DNA of 64,000 nucleotides from JACVRN01 sp036389255. GTDB taxonomy: Bacteria; Acidobacteriota; Blastocatellia; Pyrinomonadales; Pyrinomonadaceae. The stretch spans positions 62,001 through 126,000 of the forward strand of contig DASVQI010000023.1 in the NCBI GenBank assembly GCA_036389255.1. Reading direction: 5' to 3'. The notes beneath the pieces were generated by a model, which saw nothing but the letters and a program-made list of their open reading frames with translations, had not been told where the DNA came from and did not search any database. Position numbers and translations under genes: made by a program. Positions within the stretch are counted from its first letter, which is position 1. Every line of letters begins with the position of its first letter. Shown here one piece after another: positions 35,043 through 42,132 of this stretch.

Positions 35043-35603
35043 ATGTTCTGTCCAAAATGCGGGAGAGAAGATTTTCACCAACACAAGTTCTGCCCTGCCT
35101 GCGGGACTAACCTTGACGTGGTCACTCTTGCCCTGTCAACCGGCGAAGACAGTATATTCACCAGAGTCAATAAGCATCTCGACCGCTCTGTTGCGCGCTA
35201 CGCCGACCACTTCTTCGAAAGTGCTTCCACGACGGCCCGTGAGGGACAGGTCGGCAATTCATGGCGCGTCGCGGGTAAAGGGTTGCTCACTTTCTTTATT
35301 GATCTCGTCTTGCTCCCGGTGATGTTTTTCTTCCTCCCCATCAGGCTGCTGCTGCTGCTGTTGTATACGCCTCTGGGTTTATTGCAAGAGCGGAGTGAGC
35401 GAAAGCAAAACAGCGAGCCTACTTTCGATGGGACGAGAGAATCATCGAAGCGAGGGTTGCCGGAAGCGGGGGGTTGGCGGGTCGGGTCTGTTGGCAGTGT
35501 GACTGAAAACACAACGGTGCATTTGGAACTTGATGAACCCATAGGAGGGCAGCTCAACACTTCGGATAATATCCCCGGCAAGCCGCGCATAACAACCAGA
35601 TGA
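35043..35603 (+). CDS. Cassette 6: zinc-ribbon membrane protein
   Basis: A 186-residue protein beginning with a treble-clef zinc ribbon, FCPKCGREDFHQHKFCPACG (residues 2-21, two CxxC). A helix-rich region and one long hydrophobic segment follow (about 85-118, possibly a hairpin), then a polar tail. Such zinc-ribbon membrane proteins are frequent in acidobacteria and lack known function. ATG 35043 follows AGAGGAG. Its last codons (KPRITTR) read into the start of attC6. The cassette is 34954-35667. Confidence 0.72.
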   Translation: MFCPKCGREDFHQHKFCPACGTNLDVVTLALSTGEDSIFTRVNKHLDRSVARYADHFFESASTTAREGQVGNSWRVAGKGLLTFFIDLVLLPVMFFFLPIRLLLLLLYTPLGLLQERSERKQNSEPTFDGTRESSKRGLPEAGGWRVGSVGSVTENTTVHLELDEPIGGQLNTSDNIPGKPRITTR

Positions 35604-35673
35604 ACCGGACTTGCTCGCAGCATGTCTTCTAAATATCTGGGTTTATGCTCGCCGGTTATCCGGAGCGTTAGGT
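35587..35673 (+). repeat. attC6, divergent type
   Basis: R'' GCATAAC (35587-35593) and R' GTTAGGT (35667-35673). The arms differ from the rest of the array (AACCAGATGAACCGGAC and GCCGGTTATCCGGAGC), so this cassette probably came from another integron lineage. Confidence 0.85.
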
Positions 35674-35707
35674 GCTAGTTTCTTAGGAAAACTGAAAGTG
35701 AAGACGA

Positions 35708-36259
35708 ATGGTTAAGTTTTGGATCCGTATTATCGCAGTGCTAGAAATTATCGGCGGTGTATTCGGAATCGGCATCGTCATCTGGTGGCTGCTCACCATG
35801 CCCGTCAACACTCTAACAATTATTTTATCGCCGGTTCCTATTGGGATTTATCTGCTTAGTCTTCTTAGCGGAATCAGTTTATGGCGAGGCCGTTCATTCG
35901 GACGCAAGGCTTCTATTATCATCCAGTTAATTCAACTTCCTAAGATTATCAGTCCTGCGCTCATTTTTATGTTCAGCTTCGGATTTGATTTCTGGATTCA
36001 TTATCTTCTGCATGGGAATTTCTCGACCCTCGGCTTTGAATTTAGGTTCTTAGCATTCCAGCAATTCTTCTCTGGTGTGGAGGATGCACCGCTTGGCTTC
36101 GGTTTGAGCATACCTGCATTCATATTTCTAATCATCTTGTTTAATTATAAACCCGGCTCTGTTAAGGATGAGTTTTTGCCTCCACCACCAGAGATTACGG
36201 AGGTAACTGATAACAGTGAAGCCACACCTAACAAACTCATTCAGCCGGAGCACGAATAG
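35708..36259 (+). CDS. Cassette 7: four-helix membrane protein, unknown
   Basis: A 183-residue membrane protein with hydrophobic helices at about 7-29, 38-58, 70-92 and 128-146, and a proline-rich acidic C-terminus. No family is recognised. The last eleven codons (TPNKLIQPEHE) and the stop lie inside the left arm of attC7, so the recombination site encodes the C-terminus. The start is ATG 35708. The cassette is 35668-36323. Confidence 0.68.
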   Translation: MVKFWIRIIAVLEIIGGVFGIGIVIWWLLTMPVNTLTIILSPVPIGIYLLSLLSGISLWRGRSFGRKASIIIQLIQLPKIISPALIFMFSFGFDFWIHYLLHGNFSTLGFEFRFLAFQQFFSGVEDAPLGFGLSIPAFIFLIILFNYKPGSVKDEFLPPPPEITEVTDNSEATPNKLIQPEHE

Positions 36260-36329
36260 ACAGGCTTTCGTCTGTTAACCTTGATGCTTGATACGTTGAA
36301 TGCGCGCCCGGTTAATTCCGGCGTTGGGC
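36226..36329 (+). repeat. attC7
   Basis: R'' ACCTAAC (36226-36232) exactly complements the GTTAGGT that opens cassette 7. R' is GTTGGGC (36323-36329). It overlaps the end of the cassette's coding region. Confidence 0.92.
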
Positions 36330-36453
36330 TCATACGGGATGGTGGATTGACAGCGTAAAATTGGAATCCTTATAATTCACTTTGCTCTCCTCTTTGCCCC
36401 CGAACCTCAATTTTATGTAGCTCTGAATCGAAATGTTTCAGGAGGGGAAGATC

Positions 36454-37080
36454 ATGAATACAAGGTTAAGGTCATTAGTGGGGCTTGCGTTGGCCTGTAT
36501 ATTTCTCATAGGAATGCAATCCATTGCTTTTTCTCAGGGACGGGGACGTGGCGGCGGAGGCGGTCGCGGGCAGGGTAACTCCGGCATGGGAAACCCAAGT
36601 TCCGGGCGACCGGCTGGGGTCGGAGTAGAGAGAGGCATCGGCACTTCTTCGGATAAGTCAGATGGGCGCTATGACAGAGGTCGAGGCACAGCGTCCGAGC
36701 GCTCGAACGGTCGGTCTGATGAAGGGATAGAACGAGCGCGTCTACAGCGAGAGAATGCGTTGCGTGCGGAAGAAGACTTGCGAGAGCATCCGCAGATGGC
36801 GGCGCGCCTTCGAACATCGGCCAACGAATTGCGGAGCGGATATCAGGCAGCGCTCACTTCCAATCCTGAGTTGAAGTTCGGGCAATATGTGGCGGCGACA
36901 AGACTTGCTGCCAATCTTGGTGAGCGATATCCAAGTGTGACGCGGGCGGCAATCCTAGAGGGGTTAGCCGAAGGGAAGAGCATTGGTCGGACACTTCAAG
37001 ATTTGGGGGTCGGCGAGCGTGAGGCGAAAGAGGCGAAGAAGCGTGTTGAGAGGGAGATAAATCAGGCTAGAAAAAACTAG
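36454..37080 (+). CDS. Cassette 8: secreted Gly/Arg-rich protein
   Basis: A 208-residue exported protein: signal peptide (1-28), a low-complexity GRGRGGGGGRGQG stretch and Arg/Ser/Asp-rich linker, then a helical C-terminal half (about 95-208) with charged helices such as EREAKEAKKRVEREI. No known family. ATG 36454 lies behind AGGAGGGGAAG; the seven upstream codons would include that site. A hairpin terminator follows inside the same cassette (36324-37257). Confidence 0.7.
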   Translation: MNTRLRSLVGLALACIFLIGMQSIAFSQGRGRGGGGGRGQGNSGMGNPSSGRPAGVGVERGIGTSSDKSDGRYDRGRGTASERSNGRSDEGIERARLQRENALRAEEDLREHPQMAARLRTSANELRSGYQAALTSNPELKFGQYVAATRLAANLGERYPSVTRAAILEGLAEGKSIGRTLQDLGVGEREAKEAKKRVEREINQARKN

Positions 37081-37106
37081 GGCGAATGATTCTATCTGTT
37101 AGCGGA

Positions 37107-37137
37107 GGCGGTCAGGCATATGGAGGGCCTGACTGCC
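37107..37137 (+). terminator. Hairpin terminator inside cassette 8
   Basis: GGCGGTCAGGC (37107-37117) pairs with GCCTGACTGCC (37127-37137) with one mismatch, followed by TTCT. It would stop read-through from the Gly/Arg-rich gene into later cassettes. Confidence 0.5.
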
Positions 37138-37152
37138 TTCTACATTGTATGA

Positions 37153-37263
37153 GCCTGACAACTCATTCAACCCAACCACCCTCAGCGCGGCTTTCATGAT
37201 ACTTGTGCAGTAAATAGTGGGTTGTTGCTATTGTCGGACGGCGGGTTAATTCGGGCGTTAGGC
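37153..37263 (+). repeat. attC8
   Basis: R'' GCCTGAC (37153-37159) and R' GTTAGGC (37257-37263), arms CTCATTCAACCC and GGTTAATTCGGGC. At 111 bp it is among the longest in the array. Confidence 0.88.
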
Positions 37264-37299
37264 TCTTACATTATCGAATTAAACTAAGGAATTAATATC

Positions 37300-37776
37300 A
37301 TGAGCCAATTCACTGACCAACAGTTCATCAGCACCGTCCAAGCGGCTTTCCGTGAGGGAGATGACAACGTAGCCAACAAGTTAGAGGAAGCGGCGAATGT
37401 GCGGCGTGTCGAAGAGGTGTTTCGGCTCATCGCCCGCAAAGATTTTAAAGCCCTAGATGATATCTTAGCTGACGATGTAACTCTGGAAATCGTCGGTTCA
37501 CCTAGTACACCGATGGCTGGTCTTACGCAGGGGCGTCAGCAGGTCATCGAGACGCTAGAAAATAACTTCGCCCAAGTTGAGGAACAGCAGCCAGAAATCC
37601 AATCAGTAGTGGCGCAGGGCAATACGGTTGTGGTGATTGGGAGGGACAAGGGGCGCTTTCGCCCAACGGGCCGGACATATGACTTGCATTGGATGCACCA
37701 GTACACCTTCGAGGGGGATAAGATTATTCGTATGCGCGAATTGGTTGACAGTGCCGCTCTGCTAGACGTTATCTAG
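37300..37776 (+). CDS. Cassette 9: SnoaL/NTF2-like protein
   Basis: A 158-residue cytosolic cone-fold protein. After an N-terminal helical segment, residues about 40-155 show the SnoaL pattern: FRLIARKDFKALDDILADDV, then a strand ILE-like segment, QVIETLENNF, NTVVVIGRDKGRF and HQYTFEGDKIIRMRELVD. Members act as isomerases, hydrolases or small-ligand binders; the active site here cannot be assigned. ATG 37300 follows TAAGGA. The cassette is 37258-37916. Confidence 0.8.
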   Translation: MSQFTDQQFISTVQAAFREGDDNVANKLEEAANVRRVEEVFRLIARKDFKALDDILADDVTLEIVGSPSTPMAGLTQGRQQVIETLENNFAQVEEQQPEIQSVVAQGNTVVVIGRDKGRFRPTGRTYDLHWMHQYTFEGDKIIRMRELVDSAALLDVI

Positions 37777-37821
37777 TAGGAGGGGATAGTTAAAAGGCAT
37801 ATGACGCTAGGTTATTGCCGC

Positions 37822-37922
37822 GCCTGACAACCCATTCAACGGGAGCGGAATGAGCGCGGCTTTCATCGAGAACCCGGATGGGGTTCGGCAATTCTTCGCG
37901 CCCGGTTAATTCTGCATTAGAT
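37822..37922 (+). repeat. attC9, degenerate right core
   Basis: R'' GCCTGAC (37822-37828) and a right core ATTAGAT (37916-37922) in which the essential G is replaced by A. The arms CCCATTCAACGGGAGCG and GGTTAATTCTGC are recognisable. Recombination here is probably impaired. Confidence 0.82.
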
Positions 37923-37948
37923 TGCTGTTGCATCCTTTGGAGTAAAAA

Positions 37949-38395
37949 ATGACTACACCTAACTTTGAAACCTCCGAAGAGGTTGTGAGTGAAGATGAGC
38001 CATTAACTAAAGAAGCATTAGAGCTGAAGAAGCTACAGCTTGAGATTAAAGATCTTGAGCGGCCATTCTGGAAACGACCTGCATATGTCTTAGCTGCGCT
38101 ACCCACACTCTTAGCCGTTATCACTTTATCCGTTGGCTTTATTAATGGGTACTTTAGTGCTCAATTGACGAAGCTTGAAAACCAGAGACATGACGTAGAG
38201 GTGCAAATCAAGGACTTTGAGGCGAAACGTGATGTATTAAGCAAGCAATACGAGGCTGTCAAGATTGAAGCAGAGAAAGCCAGGCAAGACTTAGAGAATG
38301 TGCAAATAGAGGGACGCAACCTTCGGTCTTTTGCAGACTATCAAGCGTATCGGACGCGTTTATGCGAGGAGGAGCTTTGGAAGTACAAAAAATAG
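37949..38395 (+). CDS. Cassette 10a: single-pass coiled-coil membrane protein
   Basis: A 148-residue protein with an acidic N-terminus (EEVVSEDEPLTKEALELKKL), one membrane helix at about 51-70, then a long coiled coil (about 75-128) rich in Glu/Lys heptads. No family is recognised. ATG 37949 follows TTTGGAG. The next gene begins 43 bp downstream in the same cassette, so the two are probably co-expressed and may form a membrane complex. Confidence 0.68.
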   Translation: MTTPNFETSEEVVSEDEPLTKEALELKKLQLEIKDLERPFWKRPAYVLAALPTLLAVITLSVGFINGYFSAQLTKLENQRHDVEVQIKDFEAKRDVLSKQYEAVKIEAEKARQDLENVQIEGRNLRSFADYQAYRTRLCEEELWKYKK

Positions 38396-38438
38396 ATATG
38401 CGCTGCCTGATTGCTAGATTAAATCGGAGGAAACACGG

Positions 38439-38870
38439 ATGCTTGATGAAACTGGTCTAACGAAATCTCCTGATTTAGCTAAGATGCTAGACTTGTATAA
38501 TTCCCAGACGAGCACGGTTAATACCCTGTGGAATATCTTTATCGCGGTGAACTTAGCGATACTAGGCTTACTGTATAAAGATATTCATATGGGTGATGAT
38601 TGGAAAATCAAGGTTGGGTTTACAATCGGCTTTTTGTTCTTCGCTATCTCTAATCAGAGGGCGATACTAAGGTCACAAAGAATCCTTTTCGCCATCAGCG
38701 AATTCTTCAGTAAATTGGAGTTGGCGAATACTTCTAACCTGCGCCCGATTCTTCTGGCGCATGACGCTATCTCGCCTGAGAAGATAAGAAACGGGCACAT
38801 GATTTTCACGATAATGGTCGCTCTAATAATTTGGGCGCCTGAAATTCAAAAGCTTTTGCATCAGCTATAA
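38439..38870 (+). CDS. Cassette 10b: small polytopic membrane protein
   Basis: A 143-residue protein with helices at about 27-45, 56-73 and 119-137. Polar stretches outside the helices (SPDLAKMLDLYNSQTSTVN, ISEFFSKLEL) could contact a partner. No known family. ATG 38439 has a strong GGAGG eight bases upstream. It is the second gene of a two-gene cassette (37917-38980), a rare arrangement. Confidence 0.68.
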   Translation: MLDETGLTKSPDLAKMLDLYNSQTSTVNTLWNIFIAVNLAILGLLYKDIHMGDDWKIKVGFTIGFLFFAISNQRAILRSQRILFAISEFFSKLELANTSNLRPILLAHDAISPEKIRNGHMIFTIMVALIIWAPEIQKLLHQL

Positions 38871-38883
38871 ATACAGGGTGGCG

Positions 38884-38986
38884 GCATAACGAGGGCATGC
38901 ACCCGACCGCGAATTAGCGTGCCTCTCATCGTTAGCTCGGGTGTTTTCAAGGGTGGGTGCGCGACGGGTCATGCCTGGCGTTATGA
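38884..38986 (+). repeat. attC10, divergent type
   Basis: R'' GCATAAC (38884-38890) and R' GTTATGA (38980-38986). The arms are unlike the main family: GGGCATGCACCCGACCGCG pairs with CGCGACGGGTCATGCC. This looks like a cassette from another integron type. Confidence 0.8.
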
Positions 38987-39017
38987 TGCTTCGCCTATTC
39001 AAAAGGCTAGTGTTTTC

Positions 39018-39356
39018 ATGAATAGTCGTGACTTTTGGATTCCAGTTCTCATTGGCGTTATTGCTACACCCGTCTGCTTTTTGCTTGCTGCATTCTTTAG
39101 TGGCGGCGGCCATACCATTTACCCTATGATTCTATTCTTCCCCTACGGAATATTTCTGGGGCTGTTGTTTGAAAATCTCTCTTGGTGGTTTGTGGGCCTG
39201 CCAATCTTTGCTCTGCAATTTCCTTTGTATGGCATTGCGTTTGGTGCGGCCAGTGTGAAAGAGCGTTTCCGTCCTCTGCCTATTGGTCTTGCGGTGGCGC
39301 ATTTTCTCATGGTGATACTTGTAATGGCAGTTGAATATACGCGACAGAATCAGTAA
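39018..39356 (+). CDS. Cassette 11: small membrane protein
   Basis: A 112-residue protein with three to four hydrophobic helices (about 7-25, 31-48, 52-70, 88-106) and a basic loop VKERFRPL. No family known. The frame is open upstream into attC10, but ATG 39018 is the first start after the cassette boundary at 38981 and leads straight into the first helix. Confidence 0.62.
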   Translation: MNSRDFWIPVLIGVIATPVCFLLAAFFSGGGHTIYPMILFFPYGIFLGLLFENLSWWFVGLPIFALQFPLYGIAFGAASVKERFRPLPIGLAVAHFLMVILVMAVEYTRQNQ

Positions 39357-39417
39357 GGTTGAATCTGATTTCTAAGTTGTTAGAGATACAATCTATGACG
39401 AGTGTCCGCTAAGAGCA

Positions 39418-39534
39418 GCATAACAACTCATTTGATAACGAGCGGAGATACCTTGATTTTTATTCACAAGATTGGATGCTTATTTCATCGTGTGACGCTC
39501 GTTAATTCGGGCATTGTTAATTCGGGCGTTAGGC
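39418..39534 (+). repeat. attC11 with duplicated right arm
   Basis: R'' GCATAAC (39418-39424) and R' GTTAGGC (39528-39534). The right arm is tandemly repeated: GTTAATTCGGGCATT directly followed by GTTAATTCGGGCGTT (from 39511), explaining the 117-bp length. Confidence 0.88.
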
Positions 39535-39563
39535 TGCCAACTTGATTGATAGAATGGAAATCT

Positions 39564-39902
39564 ATGAGCGTTCCAATCCGTTATCTGGAGCAACTCTCGG
39601 AAAATGCGAAAAGACCCGAGCGGCTTCGCAAAGTTGTATCTGCCATTAATGAACAAGGTTTCTGGCAGGAGGTAGTTGAATGGCGCATCTTCACTGAAAC
39701 AATCATGAGAATTGAGCCGGAAGAAAGGGATGGTATAGTTTGGTACAAGGTTTCTGTGAAGTGTGATGCTGAAATGGTATGCAGATGCCCTACAATTGAA
39801 CGCGCCGTAGAATTTCTCGGAGTATTCGAAAGATTAACAGTAGATTTATTCTGGTCTCTTGGCTGGCCCTCGTGGGTGGCGAAGAATCAGTTTGAGCGAT
39901 AA
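39564..39902 (+). CDS. Cassette 12: small soluble protein, unknown
   Basis: A 112-residue cytosolic protein with mixed helix and strand and no recognised family. It is Trp/Glu-rich (EVVEWRIFTE, LFWSLGWPSWV at the C-terminus). ATG 39564 is favoured over an in-frame TTG 18 bases upstream; neither has a good ribosome site. The cassette opens TTAGGC at 39529, the exact complement of the GCCTAAC after the gene. Confidence 0.6.
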   Translation: MSVPIRYLEQLSENAKRPERLRKVVSAINEQGFWQEVVEWRIFTETIMRIEPEERDGIVWYKVSVKCDAEMVCRCPTIERAVEFLGVFERLTVDLFWSLGWPSWVAKNQFER

Positions 39903-39910
39903 AACAAGCA

Positions 39911-39943
39911 GCCTAACGACTCATCCGATTAGGAGCGTAGGAG
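39911..39943 (+). repeat. attC12, truncated
   Basis: R'' GCCTAAC (39911-39917) and part of a left arm (GACTCATCCGATTAGGAGCG), then GTAGGAG. The whole right half is lost, so cassettes 12 and 13 are now fused. Confidence 0.7.
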
Positions 39944-39951
39944 TTTCCTAA

Positions 39952-40296
39952 ATGAACTATGATGAAATCGCAAAGCTAGTCGAGCCGCTTGGGTATCGAG
40001 ATAAACTTAGGCTCGCCCAGCTATTGATCCAACTTGCTAGGAAAGAAGAGGAAAGTTCTCGCCCAGAGAAACGTCAAAACCCGAACGCGATATCGCAAGA
40101 TACCATTGATTATGTATATGAGCGTTTACTAAAGCTTCGGCCTAGTCGCCGCCCAGCGCTGTTGAATTCGATTGGTGCAATGTATCAGTTTCAAGGTGGT
40201 ATCTCTGACAAGGACAAGGAACGCATTGTTAAAGAGCTGCAACGTAGGAAGAAGGTGCTAGTTGGAGAAAATGGGCATATATCTTATCCAGAGTAA
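39952..40296 (+). CDS. Cassette 13: small helical protein, unknown
   Basis: A 114-residue, highly charged helical protein (DKLRLAQLLIQLARKEEE, ISDKDKERIVKELQRRKKV). The final ten residues and the spacing of basic residues suggest nucleic-acid or protein binding, but no family is recognised. ATG 39952 lies eight bases after the attC12 remnant. Cassette 13 ends at 40383. Confidence 0.62.
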   Translation: MNYDEIAKLVEPLGYRDKLRLAQLLIQLARKEEESSRPEKRQNPNAISQDTIDYVYERLLKLRPSRRPALLNSIGAMYQFQGGISDKDKERIVKELQRRKKVLVGENGHISYPE

Positions 40297-40302
40297 GATG
40301 CG

Positions 40303-40389
40303 GCCTAACAACTCATTCAACCGGAGTGGAAATTAGCTTGGATTTCATCTTCAATCTCAATTGCTCGCCGGTTAGTTCAGGCGTTAGCT
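40303..40389 (+). repeat. attC13
   Basis: R'' GCCTAAC (40303-40309) and R' GTTAGCT (40383-40389), with arms CTCATTCAACCGGAGTGG and CGCCGGTTAGTTCAGGC. Confidence 0.88.
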
Positions 40390-40439
40390 AGCTTTCTTAT
40401 CATATTATTAATTCGTCTAGACAATGATAAATTTAGGTC

Positions 40440-40571
40440 ATGGGCACTCTTAACAGTAATTGCGATTCTTGCGGCGCTCCCGGCAAAGGTCTAATCTGCG
40501 AACATTGCGGCAAACCGACCGCGCATTTGGTTAGCGCGGCAGACGAAAACCGCGCCCCCCTATTGTCTTAA
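40440..40571 (+). CDS. Cassette 14a: 43-residue zinc-ribbon protein
   Basis: A short frame from ATG 40440 with two CxxC knuckles, CDSC (residues 8-11) and CEHC (20-23), spaced as in a zinc ribbon, and a conserved-looking CGKP after the second. It resembles the isolated N-terminal zinc ribbon of larger proteins such as cassette 6. It may be a genuine small protein or the remains of a longer one. No clear ribosome site. Confidence 0.45.
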   Translation: MGTLNSNCDSCGAPGKGLICEHCGKPTAHLVSAADENRAPLLS

Positions 40572-40616
40572 TTTATAGGTCTCTATTATAGTCCGCAAAA
40601 TAGAGAGGAGGTTAAA

Positions 40617-40839
40617 ATGTCTTCTACTGAAAAAACATCTTCCAGTCATATTGAGATAAAAGAAAGCGAAAAGCTATATTTCGATTCAGTGAAGCACCTG
40701 ACCACTCTCAGCACCGGTTCTATCGTGTTATTTTGGAGGCTTTTTAAAGACATATGTCTGATAAACCTTTAACTAAGTTTTCAGACAAAGAGCTTAAGGC
40801 TGCATTGTCTAGTCAAGCCCAAATAGGAATGAGTTGATA
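40617..40839 (+). pseudogene. Cassette 14b: small membrane protein, apparently frameshifted
   Basis: ATG 40617 has a near-perfect AGAGGAGG ribosome site and reads 51 codons to 40772 (ESEKLYFDSVKHLTTLSTGS then a short hydrophobic run). A second frame from 40753 continues 27 codons with hydrophilic sequence (KPLTKFSDKELKAALSSQ). The N-terminal part looks like the start of a longer membrane protein whose helices are missing, so a deletion or frameshift near 40740 is likely. Confidence 0.4.
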
Positions 40840-40886
40840 CATAACTGGCACAAGAACTCCCTTAATGAATTTTTATAGCATGAATA

Positions 40887-41393
40887 ATGGCGACATACCT
40901 GCTCACATGGAACCCCCGGAAGTGGACTTGGGAAGACCTGCATGAAGATATCAGTGAGCTAACTAAGAAAGGCTCAGTTTCTTTCAGGTGGAGCTGCGGC
41001 AATTCAAAAAGGATTGTTAAAGGCGACCGTGTCTTTCTACTTCGTCAAGGTGAAGAACCCAGAGGGATAATAGCATCGGGCTGGGCCGAGTCGGAATCTT
41101 TCGAACAGACACACTGGAGGGAAGAGAAGGCCCAAAAGGGGAGAACTACCAGATACATAAAGGTTCGCTGGGATGTACTATTAAACCCAGAGACAGAGTC
41201 TATCTTCCCACGTGAATGGCTGAACACCTCTCCGCTATCTGATGTCAACTGGAACACTCAGATATCAGGAATTACTATCTGGCCTGAGGTGGCAGAAGTG
41301 CTTGAGAAGAGGTGGGCGGAGTTTTTAGATGAGAGAAAGAAAGGTTTCACCCTTTTTAGCCTGACGGCACCAGATATAATAGAAAATGGCTAA
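40887..41393 (+). CDS. Cassette 14c: EVE-like domain protein
   Basis: A 168-residue single-domain protein. YLLTWNPRKWTWEDL at the start, RWSCGNSKRIVKGDRVFLLRQG and EPRGIIASGWAES in the middle are typical of EVE-like (PUA-fold) proteins, which read modified bases in DNA or RNA and are often fused to McrB-type restriction nucleases. No nuclease is fused or adjacent here. The last 12 codons lie within attC14. ATG 40887 has no strong ribosome site. Confidence 0.72.
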   Translation: MATYLLTWNPRKWTWEDLHEDISELTKKGSVSFRWSCGNSKRIVKGDRVFLLRQGEEPRGIIASGWAESESFEQTHWREEKAQKGRTTRYIKVRWDVLLNPETESIFPREWLNTSPLSDVNWNTQISGITIWPEVAEVLEKRWAEFLDERKKGFTLFSLTAPDIIENG

Positions 41394-41422
41394 TTACTAT
41401 TCTGTTAATTCAAGCATTAGGC
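41359..41422 (+). repeat. attC14, short and overlapping a gene
   Basis: R'' GCCTGAC (41359-41365) lies inside the EVE-protein gene; the right end is TGTTAATTCAAGCATTAGGC, giving a core ATTAGGC (41416-41422) with the G replaced. At 64 bp it is the shortest two-ended site. Confidence 0.7.
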
Positions 41423-41447
41423 TGCTTATAGATAAAGGAGGAGCTTA

Positions 41448-41963
41448 ATGACAAACTCCGCGTTTGAGTGGACAATATCTGTGGGAGATATTGTTTCAAC
41501 TCTAGGTATCTTAATAGGCGTTCTTCTAGCCGTATGTCAATTGCATAAGGCAAACAAACAAAGTAGGGCGGAATTTATCATCGGGCTTCTAGCAAATCAC
41601 GTTTCAGATAATGATACTCTTAATATGCTCTATAAACTCGAATACGAGAAATTTGAGTTTGATGAGAAGAAATTCCCCATGTCTGACGAAGAAAAAGCCC
41701 TCGACAAACTCCTCTATTCATTTACTCAGATTTCTACTCTTTATAAGATGAAGACCATAACCAGAAGGGATCTAGCTCTTATTGAATATGACTTCTTGAG
41801 AGTATATTCAAATCAGGAAGTGCAGAAGTATTTTGAATTCCTAGATAGAACGCCGCACCATCTGGCAACAGACCAAGCAGATTTCTGCTCATATCGCCAA
41901 GTTGCGAAGGAACTAATTGAAGAACACGAGCGAAAGATAAAGAAAGAATTAGTATCTCAATGA
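41448..41963 (+). CDS. Cassette 15: N-anchored helical protein, DUF4760-like
   Basis: A 171-residue protein with one N-terminal membrane helix (about 11-30) and a cytosolic helical domain (SRAEFIIGLL, DKLLYSFTQISTLYKMKTIT, YDFLRVYSNQEVQKYFEFL) similar in pattern to DUF4760 proteins, which are common in defence islands and cassette arrays and lack a known activity. ATG 41448 has a strong AAAGGAGG. The cassette is 41417-42067. Confidence 0.7.
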   Translation: MTNSAFEWTISVGDIVSTLGILIGVLLAVCQLHKANKQSRAEFIIGLLANHVSDNDTLNMLYKLEYEKFEFDEKKFPMSDEEKALDKLLYSFTQISTLYKMKTITRRDLALIEYDFLRVYSNQEVQKYFEFLDRTPHHLATDQADFCSYRQVAKELIEEHERKIKKELVSQ

Positions 41964-41966
41964 GCA

Positions 41967-42073
41967 GCATAACAACTTATTCAACCGGATAGCGGATTGA
42001 ATGCTTTTCACGGTTGTTCTATCTTCTGAAATTGGGTGCTATATATCACGTCCGGTTAATTCGGGCGTCAGGC
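41967..42073 (+). repeat. attC15
   Basis: R'' GCATAAC (41967-41973) and R' GTCAGGC (42067-42073), with arms CTTATTCAACCGGATAGCGG and CCGGTTAATTCGGGC. Confidence 0.86.
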
Positions 42074-42132
42074 CTGACAGATTCGTTTGTTTAGAGAGCG
42101 CGTCGGGACGCTCCGCTCGCGGTGATGAAATC

